A stretch of DNA of 5,119 nucleotides from contig JAHEGL010000463.1 of assembly GCA_024645145.1 (NCBI GenBank), positions 1 through 5,119 on the forward strand, read 5' to 3'. The notes beneath the pieces were generated by a model. It was given only the letters and a program-made list of their open reading frames with translations. It did no database searches and was not told the DNA's origin. A program made the position numbers and the translations under genes. The stretch is from Planktotalea sp. Its GTDB lineage: Bacteria; Pseudomonadota; Alphaproteobacteria; Rhodobacterales; Rhodobacteraceae. Each line of letters opens with the position of its first letter. Position 1 is the stretch's first letter. Of the stretch, positions 1 through 5,119 are shown in pieces.

Positions 1-513
1 TTGCTCAAACATCGGTGTGCCAATTGATGTGATCGACTTAACGTAATGCTCATTGAAATATGGGTTCGACATGCGCCGATACAACGCCCCCATATTATGA
101 CCCTTTGCGATCAGCGCGGCGCGGCTTACATCATAATTTCCAAAGTGGCCCGTTACAAGAATCACAGGGCGCCCATCTGCGCGTGCGGCTTCAAGGGCCG
201 CGTAGCCGAGGCCTGTGATCGGTGCTGTGATTGCACGGCGCACGAAAGCATCGCCGGAATATAATTCGATTAATGTGCGGCCGGCATTGTTGGGCACGGC
301 TTTGCACAGTCGCGCAATTTCCGTTTCGGGCAAGTCTGGGAGCACATGGTTAAGATTTGCGCGGATGCGTTTTGGATACCCTGCCAATGGGGAAACGACG
401 TTTTCAACGAGCCAGCCCATTGTCCGCACACGCGCCGCGTAGGGCAGCGTCAGCGCGAGCCCGATCAGACTGCGCAAAAAGAGGTTAACAAAATACTGCG
501 AGACGCGTTTCAT
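1..513 (-). CDS. Lauroyl/lysophospholipid-type acyltransferase (LpxL/HtrB-like), N-terminal part
   Basis: Seen: the minus-strand frame is open from ATG at 513 to the left edge and gives 171 residues with no stop. An in-frame TAA lies 12 bases before the ATG, which fixes the start; the ribosome site is weak. The protein opens with a hydrophobic N-terminal segment (about 8-24) typical of a membrane anchor. It carries TGHFGNYD at 121-128, the H-x4-D acyltransferase box (H123, D128), followed by LYRRMSNPYFN at 144-154, which matches the second conserved block. Known: LpxL/HtrB proteins of the LPLAT superfamily are inner-membrane enzymes of about 290-300 residues that move a fatty acyl chain onto a lipid A precursor; relatives act on other lipids. 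Inferred: about 120 residues are missing to the left. It starts 31 bases after the hydratase alpha stop, so it may be read from the same transcript. The family is clear, but the exact acceptor is not. Confidence 0.85.
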   Translation of the reverse strand, partial: MKRVSQYFVNLFLRSLIGLALTLPYAARVRTMGWLVENVVSPLAGYPKRIRANLNHVLPDLPETEIARLCKAVPNNAGRTLIELYSGDAFVRRAITAPITGLGYAALEAARADGRPVILVTGHFGNYDVSRAALIAKGHNMGALYRRMSNPYFNEHYVKSITSIGTPMFEQ

Positions 514-544
514 ATTGGCGGCTTACTGCGCTTGCGCGCGATGC

Positions 545-1186
545 TCAAGCGTTTGGCGTTAAAGCCAAACCCGTGCCAATCATCGAATCGCGTGTTACCA
601 GCTTGGCAAGCTCTGCTTCGTCTAGAGCCTCGCTCCCGATTGGGCGGGCAGGGATAACGACATAACGCATATCTGCGGTGCTATCATGCACCCGAATTTG
701 GGTGCTTTGGGGCAAAGTCACACCAAATTCAGATAGAACTTTACGCGGCTCTTTGACCGTACGTGATCGATACGCGCGCGATTTATACCAGTCCGGCGGT
801 AAACCAAGAAGATTGCGCGGATAGCAGGAACACAGCGTGCACACGACGATATTGTGTGTATCGGCAGTGTTCTCGAGCGCGATCAGATGCATTGGTCCGA
901 CATCGAAGCCCAGATCTGCCGTCGCTGTGGAGCCGTTTTCCAACAAACGCGCCTTGAATTCAGGATCAATCCAAGCGCGTGCCACCACTGCGGCGCCAAT
1001 TGCAGGGCTGCGCGCATCCATCTTTTCGATTTGCGCCGAAATTTCTTCAAAGGTGGTAATCTCTTTTTCAACGAGCAATTCGCGCACGGCAATTTCCATG
1101 CTTTGCCAATAACTTATCGGCGTATCATCGTCCTTGCGGTAAGGGTGGCCAGACGGGGAGAGGTGGTCATGATGATCATGTGGCAT
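545..1186 (-). CDS. nthA: Cobalt-type nitrile hydratase alpha subunit (or thiocyanate hydrolase gamma-like)
   Basis: Role: the metal-bearing subunit of a nitrile hydratase, which adds water to R-CN to give an amide in the cytoplasm. Seen, numbering from an upstream ATG at 1204: the claw VCTLCSCYPRNLLG lies at 121-134, with metal ligands C122, C125, S126 and C127. Thr between the first two cysteines and Tyr after the third mark the cobalt rather than the iron class. LPPDWYKSRAYRSR (135-148) and the C-terminal LVTRDSMIG (202-210) are family hallmarks. The length of 213-219 residues is normal. Start: ATG at 1186 gives MPHDHHDH, which I recall as the usual N-terminus of close homologues. ATG at 1204 adds six residues and cannot be excluded. 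The gene overlaps the betaC gene by 11 bases (29 if the 1204 start is used), so translation is probably coupled. The substrate is inferred only; a thiocyanate hydrolase gamma role is the main alternative. Confidence 0.9.
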   Translation of the reverse strand: MPHDHHDHLSPSGHPYRKDDDTPISYWQSMEIAVRELLVEKEITTFEEISAQIEKMDARSPAIGAAVVARAWIDPEFKARLLENGSTATADLGFDVGPMHLIALENTADTHNIVVCTLCSCYPRNLLGLPPDWYKSRAYRSRTVKEPRKVLSEFGVTLPQSTQIRVHDSTADMRYVVIPARPIGSEALDEAELAKLVTRDSMIGTGLALTPNA

Positions 1187-1493
1187 CGACAGTGTCCAAT
1201 TCATCTATCCAGTGCGCATAAACTTCTGCTTCTATGACGTCGTCTGGTTTTTCTGCGGCTTTTCCCCAAATCTCGGCTGCGCTGAAACGCACGCGATAGA
1301 GCATTTGGTTCTTGGCAGGTAGGCCATAGGCGAGTTGTTCTGGGTTGGGAAATGGAGCGATCGCGCGCTCGATCACCCCTGATTTTCCACGAAGATAACT
1401 TGGCGCACGCACGTGCCCCGGGGGCATGATCGAGCGAATTCGCACTTTGGTTCCCGCATTCAGCACCTTATCTTCAGAGATAGGCGTCATCAT
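1176..1493 (-). CDS. Nitrile hydratase beta subunit, C-terminal half as a separate protein (SH3-like domain)
   Basis: Seen: 105 residues. The stretch V-x-I-R-S-I-M-P-P-G-H-V-R at 17-29, then YLRGKSGVIER at 33-43 and LYRVRFSAAEIWG at 65-77, is the SH3-like barrel of nitrile hydratase beta subunits. R29 aligns with the second active-site arginine (Arg141 in Rhodococcus Fe-type beta, numbering from memory). Normal beta subunits are about 220-230 residues, so this covers only the C-terminal half. The ATG at 1493 overlaps the stop of the betaN gene as ATGA; a second ATG follows directly at 1490. The gene ends inside the start region of the alpha gene. Known: in thiocyanate hydrolase the alpha subunit is such a half-beta protein. 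Inferred: it pairs with the betaN protein to rebuild a complete beta subunit around the alpha metal site. Confidence 0.85.
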   Translation of the reverse strand: MMTPISEDKVLNAGTKVRIRSIMPPGHVRAPSYLRGKSGVIERAIAPFPNPEQLAYGLPAKNQMLYRVRFSAAEIWGKAAEKPDDVIEAEVYAHWIDELDTVDAT

Positions 1494-1831
1494 CCGAGAC
1501 TTGCTTCGCCATAGGTCTCCCCACGTGCCTGAACGTCAGCCATTTTTGCGCCTAGTTCTTCGATCGTGTAGGCTCCGCTCTCAATCAGGTTTTGATTGAT
1601 AGATGCGATCCAACGCTCATAATACGTCATGGTTTCGAACGCATCCTCGCCCATGTCTTCTAGGGCGCGTCGAAGGCCATCTACTGTGAAATACCCTTTC
1701 GAGCTGCACAAAATCATCAATGCATCGACGCGCTTTTCCCACAAAGAAAAATCGTGTTGTTCGTCACAGATTGGTCCAGCCTCTTGGCCACCCATATCGT
1801 GCCATCGGCGTCCGTTTGTATGTTTTTCCAT
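1490..1831 (-). CDS. Nitrile hydratase beta subunit, N-terminal half as a separate protein
   Basis: Seen: 113 residues. NGRRWHDMGG (6-15) matches the beta-subunit opening usually seen as NGIHDMGG. FTVDGLRRALEDM (48-60) and TYYERWIASI (69-78) match the beta N-terminal helical domain. R54 aligns with Arg56 of the Rhodococcus beta subunit, which contacts the oxidised cysteines; Y70 and W74 align with the substrate-pocket pair, and Trp is the cobalt-class choice. An in-frame TAG sits six bases before the ATG, supporting this start. No good Shine-Dalgarno is visible. It is the first gene of the three, 51 bases after the fliG stop. The alternative is an activator of the P14K/NhlE family, which is related to this domain. 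That is less likely because activators lack the HDMGG opening and no other betaN is present here. Confidence 0.82.
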   Translation of the reverse strand: MEKHTNGRRWHDMGGQEAGPICDEQHDFSLWEKRVDALMILCSSKGYFTVDGLRRALEDMGEDAFETMTYYERWIASINQNLIESGAYTIEELGAKMADVQARGETYGEASLG

Positions 1832-1882
1832 ATTCTAAAGCTAGCGAAGCGCGATTGCTCTGTCTAGCGTTTGGCCGATTGA

Positions 1883-2932
1883 TTAAGCTGTTTCGCTTTC
1901 TTTCAAAAGGATTTCACCAGTCTGCGCCAAATCGCGAACTGCGGTGACAACTTCTGCCATCGCGTTTTCTCCGTCTTCATCACCGACTTGGCCGCGTTCT
2001 TGCACTGCTTCGCGCAACTGTTCTGACATGCGGCTCGAAATATTGGCAAAAATGAAGCCAGCAGACGCTTTCGTGGTGGGAGCAGTCGCACTTGCTAAGG
2101 CTGTCACGAGTATATCGTTGTTCACAGATTTCAAAACAGCGGGTACATCGCGTTCATCGACGCGTTGTGCTATATGTTTGAAGGTGAAAATGGCTTTGCG
2201 CACCTCTGCTGCAAACGATTGGTCGGCTTCATCGAGGGCATCCAGAGGCTCATCGCGGGTCACGCTGCGTGAGGAATTTAGAATTGCGCCAAGACGTTCT
2301 TCTGGTTTGTTTGAAAATGCTAGGATCGGCTCATCATCAAGTTGGGAAATCAATGAGCGCCCGATACGATCCACAGCATCAGGCGTTACAGAATTGGTTT
2401 GCGACACTGCATATGTAATGCGTCGCGCGCGCTCGCCTGGCAATTGGCCCAGCATTGTCGCTGCTTTCTTCACGTCAATTTTGGACAGTAACACCGCAGC
2501 AACCTCGATGCTTTCGTCTTCAATTAACGATAGGAGTTTTTCAGCTTCGAGCTCAAAGAGCTGCTCCCAAGGATCACCGATAGCGCGTACGCCAGTGCGC
2601 TTACGAATTCGCGCGGCGGCACCGGGACTGATCTTTCCATCTAATTCACTTAATGCGCCAGCACCCCCCTTTGGAAAGGTCAGGCCAGTCTCTTCGAGTT
2701 CAGTGGCAAATTCTTCGATAACGCTCACAAGTGTTGCGCGATCTATCCGGCGTAGACTGCCCATTTGTTGAGTCAGTTTTGCCTGCAAAGCCTCTGGCAG
2801 TGTATCGATTAGAACATGCGCACCTTCATTCATCAAAAAGCGCACGACAATAGCGGCTTTTTCAGCGGAAGTGACAGTGCGCGCGGGCAGTAGCGCTTGC
2901 GCGTTCGCCGGTGTTATTTGACCTAACTGCAT
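1883..2932 (-). CDS. fliG: FliG-family flagellar motor switch protein
   Basis: Role: FliG is the rotor protein of the C ring at the cytoplasmic face of the flagellar basal body. It binds FliF and FliM and meets the stator MotA. Seen, numbering from a TTG two codons upstream: TSAEKAAIVVRFL (23-35) fits the N-terminal FliF-binding domain. LLSLIEDESIEVAAVLLSKI (135-154) is the middle-domain position of the EHPQ motif, here degenerate. IFTFKHIAQRVDERDVPAVL (250-269) fits the C-terminal torque region, and SSRMSEQLRE (301-310) and LAQTGEILL (337-345) match the usual C-terminus. Start: ATG at 2932 has AAGGCG seven bases upstream; the TTG at 2938 would leave only about one base of spacing. This gives 349 residues, slightly above the usual 330-340. 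No other flagellar gene is in the window. The family is firm; whether it is the main motor FliG or a second copy is open. Confidence 0.85.
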   Translation of the reverse strand: MQLGQITPANAQALLPARTVTSAEKAAIVVRFLMNEGAHVLIDTLPEALQAKLTQQMGSLRRIDRATLVSVIEEFATELEETGLTFPKGGAGALSELDGKISPGAAARIRKRTGVRAIGDPWEQLFELEAEKLLSLIEDESIEVAAVLLSKIDVKKAATMLGQLPGERARRITYAVSQTNSVTPDAVDRIGRSLISQLDDEPILAFSNKPEERLGAILNSSRSVTRDEPLDALDEADQSFAAEVRKAIFTFKHIAQRVDERDVPAVLKSVNNDILVTALASATAPTTKASAGFIFANISSRMSEQLREAVQERGQVGDEDGENAMAEVVTAVRDLAQTGEILLKESETA

Positions 2933-2939
2933 ATGCAAT

Positions 2940-2945
2940 CGCCTT
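2940..2945 (-). promoter_or_regulatory. Ribosome binding site deciding the fliG start
   Basis: On the minus strand AAGGCG lies seven bases before the ATG at 2932. This supports that ATG over the TTG at 2938, to which it would be almost adjacent. Confidence 0.6.
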
Positions 2946-2967
2946 ATCGTTACGGATTGCTTTTGTG

Positions 2968-2979
2968 TTTGACGTCAAA
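2968..2979. promoter_or_regulatory. Perfect 12-base palindrome TTTGACGTCAAA upstream of fliG
   Basis: The 12 bases read the same on both strands. They sit 35 bases before the fliG ATG, between that gene and the purB terminator hairpin. The minus strand contains TTGACG, similar to a sigma-70 -35 box, but no convincing -10 box lies 16-18 bases further on (nearest TAACGA at 20). It could be a dimeric regulator's operator or part of the fliG promoter. The palindrome is directly visible; its function is only inferred. Confidence 0.35.
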
Positions 2980-3023
2980 TTGTAAACATTGGCTGAAGAG
3001 GTCACATTTTTCTTCAGCCAATG
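2976..3023 (-). terminator. Hairpin terminator downstream of purB
   Basis: The arms at 2987-2999 and 3011-3023 are perfect 13-base reverse complements (CATTGGCTGAAGA with TCTTCAGCCAATG) around an 11-base loop. On the minus strand the stem is followed by TTTACAATTT, an imperfect T tract. It begins 24 bases after the purB stop, in the right place to end purB transcription before fliG. The T tract is interrupted, so termination may be partial. Confidence 0.75.
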
Positions 3024-3047
3024 ATCTTCTATCTATCTATCAGGCAC

Positions 3048-4355
3048 TTAGCTTTCGCCGAAAACTCTGCGGAAGATCGTATCCACATGTTTCGTATGAT
3101 AGCCGAGATCGAAATTCGCTTCGATCTGATCAACGCCAAGCGCTGCGACGACTTCTTCATCTGCCAGTAGCTCTTCTTTGAAATCACACCCAGTTTCCCA
3201 AACCTTAAGGGCGTTGCGTTGCACGAGACGGTAGGCATCTTCGCGGCTTGTCCCCGCCTGTGTGAGTGCCAAAAGCACACGTTGGCTCATCACCAGACCT
3301 GGGAACTTGTTCATGTTGGCCATCATATTCTCTGGGTAAACCAAGAGCTTGTCGATCACAGAGGTCAACCGCGCGAGTGCGAAATCAAGGGTGATCGTCG
3401 TATCTGGCCCGATGTTGCGCTCTACCGAACTGTGCGAAATATCGCGTTCATGCCATAGCGCTACGTTTTCCATGGCGGGAATAACCGCCATACGCACAAG
3501 ACGCGCAAGACCCGTCAGGTTTTCCGTCAAAACAGGGTTCTTCTTATGCGGCATGGCCGATGAACCCTTTTGCCCCATGGAGAAAAATTCAGCCGCTTCA
3601 AGCACTTCTGTGCGTTGCATGTGACGAATTTCTGTAGAGATGTTTTCGATAGAGGACCCGACAACCCCGAGCGCTGCAAAGAATGCAGCATGACGATCGC
3701 GTGGAATGACTTGCGTTGAGATCGGTTCAGGGGACAGGCCAAGTTGTGCGCAGACATGCTCTTCAACAGCGGGGTCAATATTGGCAAATGTGCCGACAGC
3801 ACCTGAGATAGCACCTGTCGCGATTTCATCACGTGCCACTTTGAGGCGTGCAAGGTTGCGATCCATTTCCGCATAAAAACGCGCAAAGGTGAGGCCCATT
3901 GTCGTAGGTTCTGCGTGAATGCCGTGGCTGCGACCGATGCGGATGGTGTTTTTATGCTCCATCGCGCGGCGCTTTAGCGCGGCGAGCAAACCCTTGGTGT
4001 CTTCGATCAGGATGTCAGCTGCACGTACCAACTGGACGTTGAAACATGTGTCGAGTACGTCGGAGCTGGTCATGCCCTGATGCACAAAGCGTGCTTCTTC
4101 AGAGCCAACATGTTCTGCAAGATGGGTCAGGAATGCGATAACGTCGTGCTTTGTGACCGCTTCGATTTCATCAATGCGCGCGACATCAAATTCAACGTCC
4201 TTAGCTTTCCAAACGGCGGTGGCGTTTTCACGCGGGATCACACCAAGATCGGCCATCGCGTCACAGGCATGGGCTTCAATCTCATACCAAATGCGAAATT
4301 TGCTCTCTGGCGACCAGATAGCGACCATGTCGGGGCGGGAATAACGAGGGATCAT
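3048..4355 (-). CDS. purB: Adenylosuccinate lyase
   Basis: Role: a cytoplasmic homotetramer that releases fumarate twice in purine synthesis: SAICAR to AICAR, and adenylosuccinate to AMP. Seen: 435 residues, the normal length for the bacterial short form. The N-terminus MIPRYSRPDM is typical. KHDVIAF (69-75) carries the conserved His70. GRSHGIHAEPTT (141-152) carries the second catalytic histidine block. GSSAMPHKKNP (264-274) is the fumarase/aspartase superfamily signature and holds the catalytic serine loop. All key residues are present, with no frameshift. The ATG at 4355 has AAAAGGA nine bases upstream. It is transcribed away from the exported-protein gene, from the 83-base intergenic region, and followed by a strong hairpin, so it is probably a single-gene unit. 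Identification is essentially certain. Confidence 0.97.
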   Translation of the reverse strand: MIPRYSRPDMVAIWSPESKFRIWYEIEAHACDAMADLGVIPRENATAVWKAKDVEFDVARIDEIEAVTKHDVIAFLTHLAEHVGSEEARFVHQGMTSSDVLDTCFNVQLVRAADILIEDTKGLLAALKRRAMEHKNTIRIGRSHGIHAEPTTMGLTFARFYAEMDRNLARLKVARDEIATGAISGAVGTFANIDPAVEEHVCAQLGLSPEPISTQVIPRDRHAAFFAALGVVGSSIENISTEIRHMQRTEVLEAAEFFSMGQKGSSAMPHKKNPVLTENLTGLARLVRMAVIPAMENVALWHERDISHSSVERNIGPDTTITLDFALARLTSVIDKLLVYPENMMANMNKFPGLVMSQRVLLALTQAGTSREDAYRLVQRNALKVWETGCDFKEELLADEEVVAALGVDQIEANFDLGYHTKHVDTIFRRVFGES

Positions 4356-4364
4356 GCGCGATTG

Positions 4365-4371
4365 TCCTTTT
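4365..4371 (-). promoter_or_regulatory. purB ribosome binding site
   Basis: The minus strand reads AAAAGGA nine bases before the purB ATG, a good match to the 16S rRNA tail at acceptable spacing. Confidence 0.65.
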
Positions 4372-4395
4372 GTGACTTTCAGCTTGCGTTACGCT

Positions 4396-4424
4396 CTCTT
4401 AGTCTGCGCGCGATTGTGGTTCAA
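4396..4424 (-). promoter_or_regulatory. Candidate purB promoter
   Basis: The minus strand has TTGAAC (4424-4419) and TAAGAG (4401-4396) separated by 17 bases, a weak sigma-70-like pair about 40 bases before the purB ATG. The spacing is right, but only four and three positions match consensus. No better pair was seen in the 83-base gap. Confidence 0.28.
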
Positions 4425-4426
4425 GC

Positions 4427-4434
4427 GAGGAGGG
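4427..4434 (+). promoter_or_regulatory. Strong ribosome binding site of the exported-protein gene
   Basis: GAGGAGGG ends four bases before the ATG at 4439, a near-perfect Shine-Dalgarno at slightly tight spacing. It is the strongest ribosome site in the window and supports this small gene as real. Confidence 0.7.
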
Positions 4435-4438
4435 CAAG

Positions 4439-4786
4439 ATGAGACGCTTTGGCATCCACGTTGGAATTTTGGTGTGTTTTGCTATTGCTGCGCTGGCACA
4501 GGAGCAAGAAGATTGGCGCAAGCTTTCCGGACCAGAGATTACCGATGCTTTGATTGGTCTGACCTTGGAATATGACAACGCGTGGCAGGACTTCAGAGCC
4601 AGTGGCAAGACGCTTTATAATGCGGTGGCGGACAGCTGGGGCAATTGGCGGGTGGAAAACGATCAATATTGCAGCCAGTGGCCGCCGCGTGATTTTTGGG
4701 GTTGTTATGATGTTGCCGTGTTTGAAGACCAAGTGCGATTTACAGGCGCCTATGACGACGTAAGTTTCGGAACGATCCGCAAATGA
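4439..4786 (+). CDS. Small exported protein of unknown function
   Basis: I do not recognise a named family with confidence. Seen: 115 residues. Residues 1-20 look like a Sec signal peptide: positive MRR, a hydrophobic core (IHVGILVCFAIA), then ALA before Gln21 as a likely signal peptidase I site. The mature part of about 95 residues is rich in Trp and Tyr. It includes LSGPEITDALIGLTLEY (29-45), SWGNWRV (66-72) and YCSQWPPRDFWGCYDV (77-92). The two mature cysteines, C78 and C89, could form a periplasmic disulfide. The look is of a small beta-rich periplasmic domain, possibly of the DUF995 type, but that is a guess. A strong Shine-Dalgarno precedes it and its stop overlaps the next start as ATGA, so the two genes are probably cotranscribed and translationally coupled. 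Confidence 0.75.
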   Translation: MRRFGIHVGILVCFAIAALAQEQEDWRKLSGPEITDALIGLTLEYDNAWQDFRASGKTLYNAVADSWGNWRVENDQYCSQWPPRDFWGCYDVAVFEDQVRFTGAYDDVSFGTIRK

Positions 4787-5119
4787 CTTTGACACCTCAG
4801 AACTTTTTGCGCCGTTGGACAATAGAGCGAAACATCTTTGATGCGTTGATTGGGCAACAGGTGGTTTTCACGGGCGTTGCGGACATTTCAGATGGGGCTG
4901 ATCATTGGCTTTATCGCGAATCTGGCCAATTAAAGATGGGGACCGCGCCTTCAATGACAGCAGAGCGGTGCTATCTTTGGCGAGCAGGGGAAGACGGCGT
5001 TGACGTATACTTTGAAGACGGGCGCTTTTTTCACCGCATGGCTCTCGCAGGTGCAGCAAAAGCAGCGCATTGGTGCGACCCTGATCAATATGATGTATCG
5101 TATGAGTTTACTGATTGGC
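4783..5119 (+). CDS. DUF6314-family protein, N-terminal part
   Basis: Seen: an open frame from ATG at 4783 to the right edge, 112 residues with no stop. FLRRWTIERNIFDALIGQQVVF (about 8-29), ERCYLWRAGEDG, VYFEDGRFFHRM and HWCDPDQYDVSYEFTDW near the window end match the DUF6314 pattern as I recall it: R-W-x-x-x-R-x-I opening, R-x-Y-L-W, F-E-D-G-R-x-F-H, H-x-C-x-P-D-x-Y-x-V-x-Y-x-F. Known: these are small alphaproteobacterial proteins of roughly 140-150 residues with no established function, so perhaps 30-40 residues are missing. There is no signal peptide, so the protein is probably cytoplasmic. Its ATG lies within the stop of the exported-protein gene (ATGA), and only a weak CGGAA precedes it, so coupling is likely. 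Family membership is fairly sure; function is unknown. Confidence 0.8.
   Translation, partial: MTLTPQNFLRRWTIERNIFDALIGQQVVFTGVADISDGADHWLYRESGQLKMGTAPSMTAERCYLWRAGEDGVDVYFEDGRFFHRMALAGAAKAAHWCDPDQYDVSYEFTDW

Noticed and set aside
551..570. Hairpin GTTTGGC-GTTAAA-GCCAAAC as a terminator after alpha
   Set aside because: It lies inside the last codons of alpha and on the minus strand is followed by GCTTGAGC, not a T tract. The 7-bp stem is probably chance.
46..657. Plus-strand open frames over the left end
   Set aside because: The minus strand encodes the acyltransferase with its H-x4-D box and the alpha-subunit C-terminus; the plus frames have no family features.
1488..1495. Frameshift or sequencing error breaking a fused beta gene
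   Set aside because: The join is a standard ATGA overlap, both halves have complete domains and proper start and stop codons, and split beta subunits exist in thiocyanate hydrolase. Not fully excluded without reads.
1832..1882. Promoter for the hydratase genes in the gap after fliG
   Set aside because: TAGACA with TAGCTT 17 bases later and two CTAGCG copies are present, but the match to consensus is too weak to separate from chance. Read-through from fliG is equally possible.
1944..2771. Plus-strand open frame of 275 residues opposite fliG
   Set aside because: It is serine- and arginine-rich with no recognisable motif, and lies wholly antisense to a well-supported FliG gene. It is a shadow of that gene's codon use.
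2933..2938. TTG start for fliG two codons upstream
   Set aside because: The AAGGCG ribosome site would be almost adjacent to it; the ATG at 2932 has normal spacing.
3028..3041. TCTA tetranucleotide repeat after purB
   Set aside because: Only three and a half units; too short to call a functional repeat or phase-variable tract.
4080..4442. Plus-strand open frame of 120 residues opposite the start of purB
   Set aside because: It is antisense to purB with no motif and no plausible ribosome site.

Overview
The window looks like chromosomal DNA from an alphaproteobacterium of the Rhodobacteraceae, most likely the marine Roseobacter group. This rests on protein-level resemblance: a DUF6314-type protein, the style of the cobalt nitrile hydratase, and a divergent FliG. 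The base composition is moderate, roughly half G+C by eye. No mobile element, CRISPR array, tRNA or rRNA is visible. There is no gene-free stretch longer than about 115 bases.

Layout from left to right. Positions 1-513 (minus) hold the N-terminal 171 residues of a lauroyl/lysophospholipid-type acyltransferase that runs off the left edge. Positions 545-1831 (minus) hold three tightly packed, overlapping genes. In transcription order they are the N-terminal half of a nitrile hydratase beta subunit, the C-terminal half of the same subunit, and a complete cobalt-type alpha subunit with the metal claw C-T-L-C-S-C. Positions 1883-2932 (minus) hold a FliG-family flagellar switch protein. A short intergenic region follows, with a 12-base palindrome and a strong 13-bp-stem hairpin that probably ends purB transcription. 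Positions 3048-4355 (minus) hold purB, adenylosuccinate lyase.

An 83-base divergent intergenic region separates purB from a rightward pair: a small exported protein of unknown function (4439-4786), and a DUF6314-family protein that overlaps it by ATGA and runs off the right edge.

How the genes work together. The three hydratase genes should encode one enzyme. The two arginines that contact the modified cysteines in ordinary nitrile hydratase are both present, but lie on two separate polypeptides. The order betaN-betaC-alpha is the one known from thiocyanate hydrolase (scnB-scnA-scnC), so both the subunit architecture and the substrate (organic nitrile, thiocyanate or something else) are open questions. 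This is the most interesting part of the window. fliG, purB and the acyltransferase are housekeeping or structural genes with no evident functional link to the hydratase. No amidase, cobalt transporter or separate hydratase activator is visible here.
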